A DNA stretch of 41,892 nt from Myxococcota bacterium (GTDB taxonomy: Bacteria; Myxococcota_A; Polyangia; HGW-17): contig JAHITJ010000073.1 in assembly GCA_018817795.1 (NCBI GenBank), forward strand, positions 1 to 41,892, read 5' to 3'. The notes under the pieces are model-generated. The model had not been told where the DNA came from. It ran no database searches and saw only the letters and a program-made list of their open reading frames with translations. The position numbers were made by a program, and so were the translations under genes. Shown here in pieces: positions 8,695 through 17,931 of this stretch. How positions within the stretch are numbered: the stretch's first letter is position 1; every line of letters starts with the position of its first letter.

Positions 8695-11600
8695 TTAGAT
8701 TTTCCGGACGAACACCTGGACGAACCGGCCGTCCAGATCGAAATCCTTGCATTCCTCGGCGGCCATCCTGCCGGTCGCCTCCCAGGACACCGCGAGCACC
8801 TCTCCGGCCACCGTGGCGCCATGGACGGCCAGGGCACCCTCAAGCTCCGCGTCGTCGGTGTGCCAGCGAACCGCGATGCGGTCCTGCACCTCGAACCCGG
8901 AGTCCTTGCGCAGGCGCTGGATGCGGTTGATCATCTCGCGGGCGAGCCCCTCGGCCCGCAGCTCGGGCGTGATCGTCGTGTTCAGCGCCACCGACAGGCC
9001 GGTGCCGGCGGTCACCACCTGGCCCGGCAGTGCCGTGCGCGTGATCAGGAAGCAGTCCGCGTCCAGGGTCTCGTCCTCGATCACGAGGGTGCCGCCGGAC
9101 TGCACCTTGCGCAACTGATCCTGGGACAGCGCGCCGATCGCGGCAGCGACCACCTTCATCTTCTTGCCCAGACGGGGGCCGAGCACCTTGAGATTGGGCT
9201 TGGCGTCCAGGTGCACATAGTCAGCCTCGTTGGTGGCGAAGCGGATCTCCTTGACGTTCAACTCGTCGCGAATCACGCCCACCAATGGTGAAAACCGTTC
9301 ACTCAGGGATGCTTCCGGATGAATGACAGTCATCTCCGGCAGGGGCTGGCGCACGCCGATCTTCTGCTCCTCGCGCAGGCTTCGGCCCAGCAGAATCGCC
9401 TCCTGCATCAGGAAGAACGTGTTCTCGAGGCCCGGATCCATGCTGCCGGAGCCCTCGGGGAAGTCCTGCAGGTGCACGGAATCTGCGCTTTGCTCTGCGC
9501 CTGAAGCGCCCTGCTCTGCACCTGTGAGATTGCCCCAGATCTCCTCGGCCAGGAAGGGCGTGAACGGCGCCAGCAGCAGCGAGAAGTTCACCAGCACGTC
9601 GTAGAGGGTGCCGTAGGCCTTGGCCTTGTCGCCCTCGAGACCGGGCTTCCAGAAGCGGCGGCGGTTCAGGCGGATGTACCAGTTGGTCAGGTCGTCGATG
9701 AAGCGGATCAGTTCGGGCACCACGCGGTACAGGCGGTAGGCGTCCATCTCCTCGCGCACGGTGCGCGTCAGGGTGGACACGCGGGAACTGATCCACTGAT
9801 CAAGGATGTCGTCGCTCTGGGCCGGCCGCGGGGTCGCCGGGTCGAAGCCGTCGATCAGCGCGTAGGTCACGAAGAAGTTGTACGCGTTCCACAGCGGCAG
9901 CAGCGCCAGCCGCACCACGTCGCGCACGCTGCGCTCGGAGAAGCGCAGGTCCTCGGCGCGCACGGCCCCGCTGTTGATCAGGTACAGCCGCAGGGCGTCG
10001 GCGCCGTGGGCGTCGAGGATCGCGTCGGGCGGCGGATAGTTGCGCAGCCGCTTGCTCATCTTCTTGCCGTCCTCGGCCAGGATCAGGCCGTTGACGATGA
10101 CGTTGGAGAAGGCCGGACGGTCGAACAGCGCCGTGGAAAGCACCATCAGCGTGTAGAACCAGCCGCGCGTCTGGTCCAGCCCCTCGGCGATGAAGTCCGC
10201 GGGCAGGCCGTTCTCGACGTGCTCGCGGTTCTCGAACGGGTAGTGGTTCTGGGCGTACGGCATCGCGCCGCTCTCGAACCAGCAGTCGAGCACCTCAGGG
10301 ATGCGCTTCATCCGGCCGGCGCCGCACTTCGGACAGGTCCAGCCGAGATGGTCGATCATGTGCATGTGCAGATCCTCGACCTTTTCTCCGGAGAGCTGCT
10401 CGAGCTCGGCGATGGAGCCGATGACGGTGAGATCGCGGCAGGCGTCGCAGCGCCAGATCGGGATCGGCGTGCCCCAGTAGCGGTTGCGGCTGATGTTCCA
10501 GTCGCGCGCGCCCTCGAGCCACTTGCCGAAGCGCCCGTCTCGCAGGTTCTCCGGGATCCAGGAGGTCTTTGCGTTGGCCGCGAGCATCCGGTCCCGCAGC
10601 TCGGTCACCTTGACGAACCACACCGGCATGGCCTTGTACATCAGCGGAAAGCCCGAGCGCTCGCAGTACGGGTACGAATGCACCAGCGTGACGTGCTTGA
10701 CCAGCCGCTTCTGCTTCTTGAGCTCGGCGATGATCAGGGGATCGGCGTCCTTGATGTACAGCCCCTTCCAGGTCGTGACCGGCTCGGTGAAGCGGCCGTC
10801 GAGATCGATGGGGTCGGCCAGGGTGATCCCCTCACGCAGGCAGATGCGGAAGTCATCCTCGCCGTAGGCCGGCGCCAGGTGGACGATGCCGGTGCCGTCC
10901 TCGGCCGTGACGTACTCGTCGACGAGCACGCGGAAGGCGCCCTCGGCGCGCTTGCCCTCAAAGAAGTCGAACAGCGGCGTATAGCCGATGCCGGCGAGCT
11001 CGCGGCCCTTCATCCTCGCGAGGATCGTGTACTCCTCGGGCTTCTTGAAGTACTGCGCGACCAGGCCCTCGGCGAGCACCCAGCGGCGACCTTCGGTGTG
11101 ATCCTGCAACTTGACGTAGTCGATCTCGGGATGCACCGCCACGGCCAGGTTCGCCGGAAGCGTCCATGGGGTGGTCGTCCACACCAGGAAAGCCGTGTCC
11201 GGGTCGTCGATCCACGGCATGGTCACGGTGATCGCGGGATCCTGCACGTCGCGGTAGTCGGCCGAGGCCTCGAAGTTCGACAGCGGGGTGTGACAGCCCG
11301 TGGAGTACGGCAGCACGCGGTGCCCCTCATATATCAGTCCCTTGTCCCACAACTGTCTGAACACCCACCACACGCTCTCCATGAAGGAGGGCTGCATGGT
11401 GAGGTAGCGGTCCTCGAAGTCGACCCAGCGGCCGGTCTTCTCGACGGTGCTCTCCCATTCCTTGGCGTACTTGAGCACCGAGGCGCGGCACGCTTCGTTG
11501 AACTTGTTGATGCCCACCTCGGCGACGCCCTTGCCGACGATGCCCAGGTCCTTCTCGACCTCCATCTCGACGGGCAGCCCGTGGGTGTCCCATCCGAAGC

Positions 11601-11847
11601 GGCGGTGGACACGGAAGCCGCGCATCGTCCAGTAACGCGGCACGATGTCCTTGATGATGCCGGCCAGCAGGTGCCCGTAGTGCGGCAGGTTGTTGGCGAA
11701 CGGAGGCCCGTCGAAGAAGACGTACTCCTTGGCGCCGGCGCGCTGCTCAATGGAACGCCTGAACGTGTTTCCGGCCTTCCAGCGCTCCAGAATCCGTTTT
11801 TCCAGTTGCGGGAAATCGATGTCTTTCTCGATGCTTCTCATGTTCAA
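8695..11847 (-). CDS. ileS: Isoleucine--tRNA ligase (IleRS2 type)
   Basis: A 1050-aa class I aminoacyl-tRNA synthetase that charges tRNA(Ile). The adenylate motifs are PHYGH (residues 55-59) and KKMSKR (near 595). The editing domain (about 190-400) contains FLVWTTTPWTLPANLA and DGTGIVHLAPAYGEDD. The metal-binding CDAC ... CPKC pair is present before DCWFESGAMPYAQ. The C-terminus lacks the final Zn finger of IleRS1 and instead has the NVKEIRF ... LNTTITPELRAEGLAREMIN segment of the eukaryote-like IleRS2 class, often linked to mupirocin tolerance. An insert near residue 785-805 repeats GAEQ and looks like a small local duplication. lspA, a frequent ileS neighbour, is absent. ATG at 11841 is an alternative start. 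Confidence 0.97.
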   Translation of the reverse strand: MNMRSIEKDIDFPQLEKRILERWKAGNTFRRSIEQRAGAKEYVFFDGPPFANNLPHYGHLLAGIIKDIVPRYWTMRGFRVHRRFGWDTHGLPVEMEVEKDLGIVGKGVAEVGINKFNEACRASVLKYAKEWESTVEKTGRWVDFEDRYLTMQPSFMESVWWVFRQLWDKGLIYEGHRVLPYSTGCHTPLSNFEASADYRDVQDPAITVTMPWIDDPDTAFLVWTTTPWTLPANLAVAVHPEIDYVKLQDHTEGRRWVLAEGLVAQYFKKPEEYTILARMKGRELAGIGYTPLFDFFEGKRAEGAFRVLVDEYVTAEDGTGIVHLAPAYGEDDFRICLREGITLADPIDLDGRFTEPVTTWKGLYIKDADPLIIAELKKQKRLVKHVTLVHSYPYCERSGFPLMYKAMPVWFVKVTELRDRMLAANAKTSWIPENLRDGRFGKWLEGARDWNISRNRYWGTPIPIWRCDACRDLTVIGSIAELEQLSGEKVEDLHMHMIDHLGWTCPKCGAGRMKRIPEVLDCWFESGAMPYAQNHYPFENREHVENGLPADFIAEGLDQTRGWFYTLMVLSTALFDRPAFSNVIVNGLILAEDGKKMSKRLRNYPPPDAILDAHGADALRLYLINSGAVRAEDLRFSERSVRDVVRLALLPLWNAYNFFVTYALIDGFDPATPRPAQSDDILDQWISSRVSTLTRTVREEMDAYRLYRVVPELIRFIDDLTNWYIRLNRRRFWKPGLEGDKAKAYGTLYDVLVNFSLLLAPFTPFLAEEIWGNLTGAEQGASGAEQSADSVHLQDFPEGSGSMDPGLENTFFLMQEAILLGRSLREEQKIGVRQPLPEMTVIHPEASLSERFSPLVGVIRDELNVKEIRFATNEADYVHLDAKPNLKVLGPRLGKKMKVVAAAIGALSQDQLRKVQSGGTLVIEDETLDADCFLITRTALPGQVVTAGTGLSVALNTTITPELRAEGLAREMINRIQRLRKDSGFEVQDRIAVRWHTDDAELEGALAVHGATVAGEVLAVSWEATGRMAAEECKDFDLDGRFVQVFVRKI

Positions 11848-11869
11848 TCATCCCGGGCGCAATCGGCTC

Positions 11870-11883
11870 CGCCGGATCCGGCG
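11870..11883. repeat. 14-bp perfect palindrome upstream of ileS
   Basis: CGCCGGATCCGGCG is fully self-complementary and lies 22 bases upstream of the ileS start codon on its 5' side. It could be an operator half-site pair or part of a leader structure; nothing further can be said from sequence. Confidence 0.4.
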
Positions 11884-11903
11884 CAGCCCTTGGCAACCTG
11901 TGG

Positions 11904-11995
11904 TGCCCGTCACTTCAGGTGACGCCGTCACTTCCTGTGACGCCCGTCACTTCAGGTGACGCCGTCACTTCCTGTGACGCCGTCACTTCTTGTAG
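11904..11995. repeat. 37-bp tandem repeat with nested GTCAC/GTGAC dyads, two and a half copies
   Basis: Two copies of a 37-bp unit lie head to tail at 11904-11940 and 11941-11977, identical except for the first base. Each holds two related 18-19-bp subunits: one with GTCAC-TTCAG-GTGAC, one with GTCAC-TTCCT-GTGAC. A fifth subunit at 11978-11995 is a diverged partial copy. It overlaps the end of the 62-aa gene, whose stop codon (11983-11985) lies in a GTCAC arm. Each arm pair can form a 5-bp stem, and adjacent subunits pair through GTGAC-GCC-GTCAC. The array fills the gap between the small gene and ileS, both on the minus strand. Confidence 0.85.
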
Positions 11996-12171
11996 ATCAG
12001 GGTGATGGAAAGGCAGTGATAGTCGTTGTCCGAGCTCTGGTTCAGTTGGGTGTCCAGGATCTCCGGATTGCCGTTCTGGCGCAGCCACAGGGATACGGAC
12101 TCGCCGAGCTCCTCCCGCTCCTTGGCCTTGGTGGCCGTAAACACCTTCACTCCTACCGTAGTCGCGAGCAT
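11983..12171 (-). CDS. Conserved-looking 62-aa protein of unknown function
   Basis: A 62-aa protein that begins MLATTVGVKVFTATKAKERE and ends CLSITLIYKK. The pattern is beta strand, helix, a stretch with WLRQNGNPEILDTQL, and a final strand, compatible with a small alpha-beta fold. I believe similar short proteins occur in deltaproteobacteria, but I cannot name a family. ATG 12171 was chosen because AGGTGA sits about five bases upstream and longer in-frame extensions read through composition unlike a protein. Its last codons fall in the tandem-repeat array. It is divergent from the beta-lactamase-family gene and lies 135 bases upstream of ileS. Confidence 0.7.
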   Translation of the reverse strand: MLATTVGVKVFTATKAKEREELGESVSLWLRQNGNPEILDTQLNQSSDNDYHCLSITLIYKK

Positions 12172-12379
12172 GAAATCACCTGCCTTGACGTGAAAAGACC
12201 CTTTGTTCGACAAGGGCCGTCGGCCGGTTTGGCCGAGTGCGGCATTCCTAACACACGAGCCGCCAAAGTAAAGGAAAAACCCCGCCGTACGTGGACCAAG
12301 GGGGTCACGAAGCGGGGACTTCCAACCCGTCCGACAGGTCCGGGGCCCGTCCTGCGGTCGCACCATTTCCATTGCTCCC

Positions 12380-12407
12380 TTGTCATTCGTTCCGAAAAGT
12401 CGATACT
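12380..12407 (+). promoter_or_regulatory. Predicted sigma70-type promoter for the beta-lactamase-family gene
   Basis: TTGTCA (12380-12385) and GATACT (12402-12407) are separated by 16 bases, placing a start site near 12414 and a leader of about 37 bases before ATG 12451. It lies in the 279-bp gap between divergent genes. The match is five of six and four of six bases; no minus-strand promoter of equal quality was found in the same gap. Confidence 0.4.
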
Positions 12408-12450
12408 GAGTCCCCGGGGGGCCGGACAGCCCTCCCGAAAGGATGATTTC

Positions 12451-14511
12451 ATGAAAAAGTTGTCTGTTGTCTTTCTGTCAATTGTTTTTCTGACGCTCTC
12501 CCTCCCCGCCTGCGGCCCCACCAAGGCCAAGACTCTCTCCGCCACGCCGCCGCCACCGGTGAAGGCCGGGACGACCGCCCCCCCCGCGTCGCCCCCTGCA
12601 GCCCCCGTCGCCCCTGACGCCGCCTGCACCGGTCCGTGCACGATCGCGACGGTCAACGGCGCCACGTTCCCGGTGCCCGAACTGTTCAAGGCCGAGCGCC
12701 GAGGGAACGTCATCCAACTGATCGAGCCCGACGGGCAGGTGCAGGTCAGCGCCGCAGAGCTCGAAGGGGACACCTGCGCCCCGGCGGTGGCGTCGGCCTG
12801 GAAACTGATCGCGCCCTCGGAAAAGTGGGCGCTGGACAAGGCCGTGACCCCGCCGCCGACCGGTGGCTTTGACGAGGTCTATGCCGAGATCTACGTCCCG
12901 GCCGCCGACAAGAAAATCGCCCAGGCCATCGCGCGCCGCAAGGGCCGGCGGATCTGGGTCGTCATCCTGCGGGCGCCCGTGGCCGCCGTCGACCGCCGCG
13001 CGGCCCAGGTGATGACCTTCATCACCGGCATGAAGGCCCCCGGCGTCGAAGAGGAGAACCTGAAGGACAAGCCGCTGCAGTCCATCGCCGGGAACGCCGA
13101 CGTGCTGCGCACCTTCATCCGCGAGACAATCAAGGCCACCGGCGTCCCGGGCCTGTCCATCGCCATCGTCGAGAACGGGAAGATCGTGTTCTCCGAAGGC
13201 TTCGGCGTGCGGGAGCTGGGCAAGACCGACCCCGTCACCCCGGAGACGCTGATGATGATCGGATCGGTGACGAAGTCCCTGACCACCCTCATGATGGGCA
13301 CCCTCGTCGATGACGGAAAGCTGGCCTGGGACAAGCCGGTCAAGGAGGTCTACCCGGCGTTCGCCCTGGGCGACGCCAAGCTCACCGGCGTCCTCACGAT
13401 GGAGCAGTTGGTCTGCGCCTGCGCGGGCCTGCCGCGCAAGGACCTGCCGTTGATCCTTTCGTTCTGGGGCAAGAACGCCTCGGACTGCATCAAGGAGCTC
13501 GGCGGCATGAAGCCCTCGACCGGCCTGAAGGAGACCTTCCAGTACCAGAACCACATGGTCGCAGCCGGCGGCTTCCTCAGCGCCCACGTGCTGTTCCCGA
13601 AGCTCTCCATGGACAAGGCGTACGAGAAGGCCATGAAGGAACGGGTTTTCACACCGCTGGGCATGAAGGGCACCCTGCTCGACCTTGATGCCGCCCGGAA
13701 GGTGAAGAACCACGCCACGCCGCACTCGCAGGACATGGACATGACCCACCGCATCGTGCCGCTGGAGCATGAGCGCTTCGCCGCCTACATCGGACCCTCG
13801 GGCGGCGTGTGGTCCAACGTGCTGGACATGGCCCGCTTCGTGATGACCGAGCTCGCCGGCGGCGTCACCCCCGAGGGCAAGCGCGTGATCTCCGAGAAGA
13901 ACCTGCTGCACCGCCGCGCGCCGCAGGTGAAGATGGACGCCGACTCGGCCTACGGACTGGGCCTGGCCGTCTCCAAGTCCAAGGGTCTGCTGGTGGTCTC
14001 CCACAGCGGCGGCACCATGGGGTTCGCGACGCTGCTGACCTTCCTCCCAGAGAAGAACGCCGGCCTGGTCATGATCTCCAACGGCACCGGCGGTCACCTG
14101 GCCGAAAAGGCGATCCAGCGCCGCCTTGTTGAACTGTGGTTCGGCTCCGAGGCCCGCGCCCAGAAGTCCCTGGAGTACTCACTGGAGCAGATGAAAAAAT
14201 CCCTGGCCGAGGCGAAGGCCCGCCTGTCGGCCCCCACCACCGAGTTCATGGCGCCCTTCCTGGGCACGCTGACCCACCCCGAGCTCGGGGACGCGGTCAT
14301 CGCGAAGGTGAAGGACGAGTACTTCATGACCCTGGGCAAGTACCGCACCCGGTTGATGCTCTACAAGCGTCCCGACGGAAAGATCGTGCTCGCCTTCACC
14401 GAGGTGCCTCTGGCCGGCCTGGAACTGTCTCCCGTCGAGGGGACCCCCGGCGCGCTGGAGCTCGAGCGTGCCCAGGAACGCTACGTCCTGACCCCGAAGA
14501 CACCGAAGTAG
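12451..14511 (+). CDS. Beta-lactamase-family serine hydrolase lipoprotein
   Basis: A 686-aa lipoprotein. The signal peptide ends in LPAC, followed by a Pro/Ala/Thr linker (about residues 24-55). Residues about 60-200 form an extra N-terminal domain. The class C beta-lactamase/esterase domain spans about 215-570 with the nucleophile motif SVTK (Ser272, Lys275), YQN at 365 and HSGG at 518, standing for the SxxK, YxN and KTG-like motifs. A C-terminal beta domain (about 600-686) follows, as in many members of this family. Such proteins are esterases, D-amino peptidases or penicillin-binding-like enzymes; true beta-lactamase activity is not implied. Start ATG 12451 has AAAGGAT upstream. Confidence 0.9.
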   Translation: MKKLSVVFLSIVFLTLSLPACGPTKAKTLSATPPPPVKAGTTAPPASPPAAPVAPDAACTGPCTIATVNGATFPVPELFKAERRGNVIQLIEPDGQVQVSAAELEGDTCAPAVASAWKLIAPSEKWALDKAVTPPPTGGFDEVYAEIYVPAADKKIAQAIARRKGRRIWVVILRAPVAAVDRRAAQVMTFITGMKAPGVEEENLKDKPLQSIAGNADVLRTFIRETIKATGVPGLSIAIVENGKIVFSEGFGVRELGKTDPVTPETLMMIGSVTKSLTTLMMGTLVDDGKLAWDKPVKEVYPAFALGDAKLTGVLTMEQLVCACAGLPRKDLPLILSFWGKNASDCIKELGGMKPSTGLKETFQYQNHMVAAGGFLSAHVLFPKLSMDKAYEKAMKERVFTPLGMKGTLLDLDAARKVKNHATPHSQDMDMTHRIVPLEHERFAAYIGPSGGVWSNVLDMARFVMTELAGGVTPEGKRVISEKNLLHRRAPQVKMDADSAYGLGLAVSKSKGLLVVSHSGGTMGFATLLTFLPEKNAGLVMISNGTGGHLAEKAIQRRLVELWFGSEARAQKSLEYSLEQMKKSLAEAKARLSAPTTEFMAPFLGTLTHPELGDAVIAKVKDEYFMTLGKYRTRLMLYKRPDGKIVLAFTEVPLAGLELSPVEGTPGALELERAQERYVLTPKTPK

Positions 14512-14616
14512 CCGGACAGCCTGTCGGACCCATATCATATTGGTTCTGGATTTTTCCGCGGGATCCGATTATTGTCTCCCCACGTTGCGCAGGCAGCGGA
14601 CGTACACGGAGGCATT

Positions 14617-15627
14617 TTGAAACACGGCATCCATTCACATACCGACATCGGCCGGATGCGGGAAGAGAATCAGGACTCGATGGGGACCCGGGTTCTCGCC
14701 GACGACTTCACCTTCCTGGTCGTGGCCGATGGCATGGGGGGATACGCAGGCGGCTCGGTCGCCAGCTCCCTGGTCACCTCGACAATGCTCTCGGAGCTTG
14801 CCAACGTGACCGTGGACGCCTTCCGCGAGAATCCGCAACTGTTCCTGCGCACTGCCATCCTGTCGGCCAACGCCGCCGTCAACAAGGAAGCCCGTGCAAA
14901 CCACGAACTGAGGGACATGGGATCCACCGTCGTGGCCGGCGCCGTGATCAACGATCATGCGTACATCGCCCACGTCGGCGACTCCCGCGCCTACCTGCTT
15001 CGCGACGGCTTCATCCGGCAGATCACCGAGGACCACACGGTCGTGCAGGATCTCGTGCGTGCAGGCTACGTCAACCCCGAGGACGCCGTCTACCATCCCA
15101 GTTCCGGCATCCTCACCCGCTGTCTCGGACAGATGGACATGCCCGATCCCACGTTCGCCGAGGTGATTCTGCTGCTGCCCGGCGACCGAATATTGTGCTG
15201 CTCTGATGGTCTCTCGGGCATGCTCGAGGACGATGAGATCGCCGAGGTCGTCTTCCACGAGCCCCCCGAGGACGCGGTCAACCTCCTCGTGAACCTCGGC
15301 AACGAGGCCGGCGGCTTCGACAACATCACCGTCGTCCTGTTCTCCTTCGGAGATCTCCCCGAGGCGGCCAGGAACTGGCCGATCCGCGTGGGGACGCCCC
15401 TGTACCGGGAGAGCCTCATGCCCCGGACGATCGACGAGCCCACGGTTCCGTTCAAGTTCGCCACGCGCGACAAGGCCAAGCTGCACGACACCATGGCCAT
15501 GGGAACGGCCTCCGGGGATCCCTCGCGTTCCGGCGAACGGATGGCCTGGCTGTGGCCCATTTTAATCGGCCTGGCCATCATCTCGATCGGGCTGTTTGTC
15601 TGGTACTTCATAGGGACCGGATCATGA
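14617..15627 (+). CDS. PP2C-family protein phosphatase with C-terminal membrane anchor
   Basis: A 336-aa protein phosphatase of the metal-dependent PP2C/Stp1 family. Motifs in order: DIGRMREENQDS (metal Asp/Glu), ADGMGGYAGG, DMGSTVVAG, HVGDSRAYLLRDG, ITEDHT, CSDGLSGML and DNITVVL. After the 240-residue domain comes a linker and one transmembrane helix (WLWPILIGLAIISIGLFVW), so the enzyme is tethered with its domain probably in the cytoplasm. TTG 14617 is the likely start: GGAGG lies at 14608-14612 and the family N-terminus begins here. No matching intact kinase is in the window; a kinase remnant occurs at 22326-23850. Its stop overlaps the next start as ATGA. Confidence 0.92.
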   Translation: MKHGIHSHTDIGRMREENQDSMGTRVLADDFTFLVVADGMGGYAGGSVASSLVTSTMLSELANVTVDAFRENPQLFLRTAILSANAAVNKEARANHELRDMGSTVVAGAVINDHAYIAHVGDSRAYLLRDGFIRQITEDHTVVQDLVRAGYVNPEDAVYHPSSGILTRCLGQMDMPDPTFAEVILLLPGDRILCCSDGLSGMLEDDEIAEVVFHEPPEDAVNLLVNLGNEAGGFDNITVVLFSFGDLPEAARNWPIRVGTPLYRESLMPRTIDEPTVPFKFATRDKAKLHDTMAMGTASGDPSRSGERMAWLWPILIGLAIISIGLFVWYFIGTGS

Positions 15628-17924
15628 AAACAACGCTATTGCTGGCCATCTGGTGGGTCCTGTCCGGCGTGACCCCGGCGGTGACACCCTCCCCCGGAAT
15701 CTTCTCCCAGAACCCCGAGATCCGACAGGTCGTGCGTTTTCTCTCCTCCGAGAGCGTGCAGGACATCCTCACGGGGCTGGACCGGGCCCAGAACCTGCCC
15801 TGGACCGAACTCCGATCCTACGTGGTACCGCTGACCACGCACAAGAACCAGAAGGTCTCGGCGCGGGCCGTGCAGGTCATGGTGCATCACAAGGATCCCG
15901 ACGCCAGCTCGATGATCCGCCAGACCATCGCCCATTCCATCCAGGCCAAGGAACGGGTCGCCGCGATCAACCTGCTGGGCGCTCTGGAGAACCCGGCCGA
16001 CCATGCCTTCTTCCTGCGTCTGCTGCGGATCGAGAACCAGGACACCCGCGTGGCGGTCATCTCCTGGATCGCCAAACTGAAGATCCCCAATGCCGTGATG
16101 CCCCTGATCCAGCTGCTTGAGGATTCCCGCGACGTGGTGCGCGCCGAGGCCGTCCGTGCGCTGGCCGCCGTGGCCCAGAAGCAGGCGCTGCTGTCGATCA
16201 TCTCGCGGCTGTCGGACTCCTCGCAGATCGTGCGGCAGGCGGCCATCGCGGTGCTCAAACCCGAGGACCTTCCGCTGGCCCGGCACGCGCTGATGAGGCT
16301 TTTGCAGTCCGGCTCGCGCACCGAACGCATCGAGATCATCAAGTTGATGCCGTTCGGCCCCGACATCAAGCCCCACTACCTTGATCTGGTGCGGACCAGC
16401 CGCAACGAGGAGATGCCGGCGGTGATCCAGTTGTTCTCCGGAACGATGGATCTCGAGATGCTCAAGGAGTTCGTGAACCTGGCCAGCACGGGCATTTACA
16501 ACCAACAACTGCAGGAGGTCGCGCCGAAGATCACGGTGACCTCCGTTGATCCGCTCTACACCTGGATCCTCTCGCCGCAGAGCAACTTCAACATCCGCAA
16601 CTTCTGCGCCCTGCTGCTGATGAACACGCCCGACCCCCGCACGCCGGAGATCATGCGGCGCGCCTGGCGCCTGGGCTACTTCAGCGGCGCCCACATCACC
16701 ACCCTGTACCGCAACCAGAAGGAACCGCTGCCCGTGCAGTTCCTGTTCGAGCTCTTCAGCGATGGCACGCCTGCGGACAAGACCGCCGTCGTGGAGACCT
16801 TCATCCACCGCAAGGACGACCGCCTCGCGCCGCTGTTCCTGGCCGCCCTGCGCGGCACACCCGAGCTGGGCATGCTGCTGCTTGGCTACGCCGAGGCCAC
16901 CGGGAGCCGCCTCCTGATCCAGCCGCTGCTGGAGATCCTCAAGACCCCGCAGATCAAGATTTCGCGGCGTGACGTGCTGATGGCGCTCAAGGACATCGCC
17001 ACCGTCGAGGACATGCCGGCGATCGTCGCCACGGGCCCGGACCTTGCGCGCGATGAACTGGTGCTGTGGAGCGAGATCCTTTGGCCGCGCTTCTCCGCCC
17101 CCATGTTCGCCTCCATGGACCGGCTGCCGCTGACCACACCCGAGCTTGAGAAGGAACTGTCCTTCTTCCAGTTGCTGGCGTCCACCCGGCGCATGACCGG
17201 ACTCTCCCGGTTCCGCAAGTTCCGCTTGCCCGCCAATCCTCAACTTCATCACCTGTGGATGCACTTCGCCATGCACGGTTCCTCGGTGGTGCCCCAGAAG
17301 CTCACTCCCTCGCTGCAGGCCGCCTGGATGGACCTGCTGCCTGCTGGCGCCCCGCCTGCGGAGTTCGCGCGCACGCTGCCGACCGAACCCCGGCTGCTGA
17401 TGGCCCTGGCCCGCTTCAACTGGCCCCGGGACCGGCTCGCCGGCTGGTTCGCCAAGGGCGGCGTCTGCGTGCGCATCAACGTGTCCCACGCCTGGATGCG
17501 GCACCAGCCCAGGAACGACGCCCGTGTCTGGACCTGGATCGAGAAGGAGACCCACCCGCTGGTTTTGCTGAACCTGCTCCTGGGCGTGGACTATGATCCG
17601 CGCGCCGTGGACGTCCTCAAGAAGGTGTGCCGCGCCCAGCCCGAGGCCTGCCGCAACCATCTGCCGGTCCTCACCGCCGGCTGGCCCAAGGCCGCCCTGG
17701 CAACGCTGGGAGAGCTGCCGATCGCCCTGGGCGACACACCGAAGACCGGGACGCCTTCCCACATGATGCGCTTTCATTTTCCGTCGGTGCCCTCGAACCT
17801 TTCCTGCCTGGCCGTCGGCAATCCGGGCCAGGGCTTCCGGGCGCTGTCGATCCTTCCCGAGTCCGATCTGGCCGTGCTGCACCTGACCGGAGAAACGGTC
17901 ACCCTGCATCCCCAGTACCGGTAG
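15624..17924 (+). CDS. Secreted HEAT-repeat protein
   Basis: A 766-aa protein with an N-terminal signal segment (MKTTLLLAIWWVLSGVTPAV) and no lipobox. Residues about 60-300 are HEAT-type alpha repeats, seen as repeated V..A.A...L and pairs such as DVVRAEAVRALAAVAQKQAL and SSQIVRQAAIAVL. The repeat rhythm becomes irregular afterwards but stays helical to about 640. It probably works as a protein-binding scaffold in the periplasm. It overlaps the phosphatase stop (ATGA), which supports ATG 15624 and coupled translation. The next gene begins 7 bases after its stop. Partners are unknown. Confidence 0.85.
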   Translation: MKTTLLLAIWWVLSGVTPAVTPSPGIFSQNPEIRQVVRFLSSESVQDILTGLDRAQNLPWTELRSYVVPLTTHKNQKVSARAVQVMVHHKDPDASSMIRQTIAHSIQAKERVAAINLLGALENPADHAFFLRLLRIENQDTRVAVISWIAKLKIPNAVMPLIQLLEDSRDVVRAEAVRALAAVAQKQALLSIISRLSDSSQIVRQAAIAVLKPEDLPLARHALMRLLQSGSRTERIEIIKLMPFGPDIKPHYLDLVRTSRNEEMPAVIQLFSGTMDLEMLKEFVNLASTGIYNQQLQEVAPKITVTSVDPLYTWILSPQSNFNIRNFCALLLMNTPDPRTPEIMRRAWRLGYFSGAHITTLYRNQKEPLPVQFLFELFSDGTPADKTAVVETFIHRKDDRLAPLFLAALRGTPELGMLLLGYAEATGSRLLIQPLLEILKTPQIKISRRDVLMALKDIATVEDMPAIVATGPDLARDELVLWSEILWPRFSAPMFASMDRLPLTTPELEKELSFFQLLASTRRMTGLSRFRKFRLPANPQLHHLWMHFAMHGSSVVPQKLTPSLQAAWMDLLPAGAPPAEFARTLPTEPRLLMALARFNWPRDRLAGWFAKGGVCVRINVSHAWMRHQPRNDARVWTWIEKETHPLVLLNLLLGVDYDPRAVDVLKKVCRAQPEACRNHLPVLTAGWPKAALATLGELPIALGDTPKTGTPSHMMRFHFPSVPSNLSCLAVGNPGQGFRALSILPESDLAVLHLTGETVTLHPQYR

Positions 17925-17931
17925 ACAAGCC

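Noticed and set aside
10006-11922. A 638-aa plus-strand open frame opposite ileS
   Set aside because: It is antisense to a conserved ileS, is full of Arg, Gly and Val typical of GC-rich reverse frames, and has no family signature.
11904-11995. A CRISPR array or IS end
   Set aside because: Units are head to tail with no spacers, no cas or transposase gene lies near, and no terminal inverted repeats or target duplications were found.
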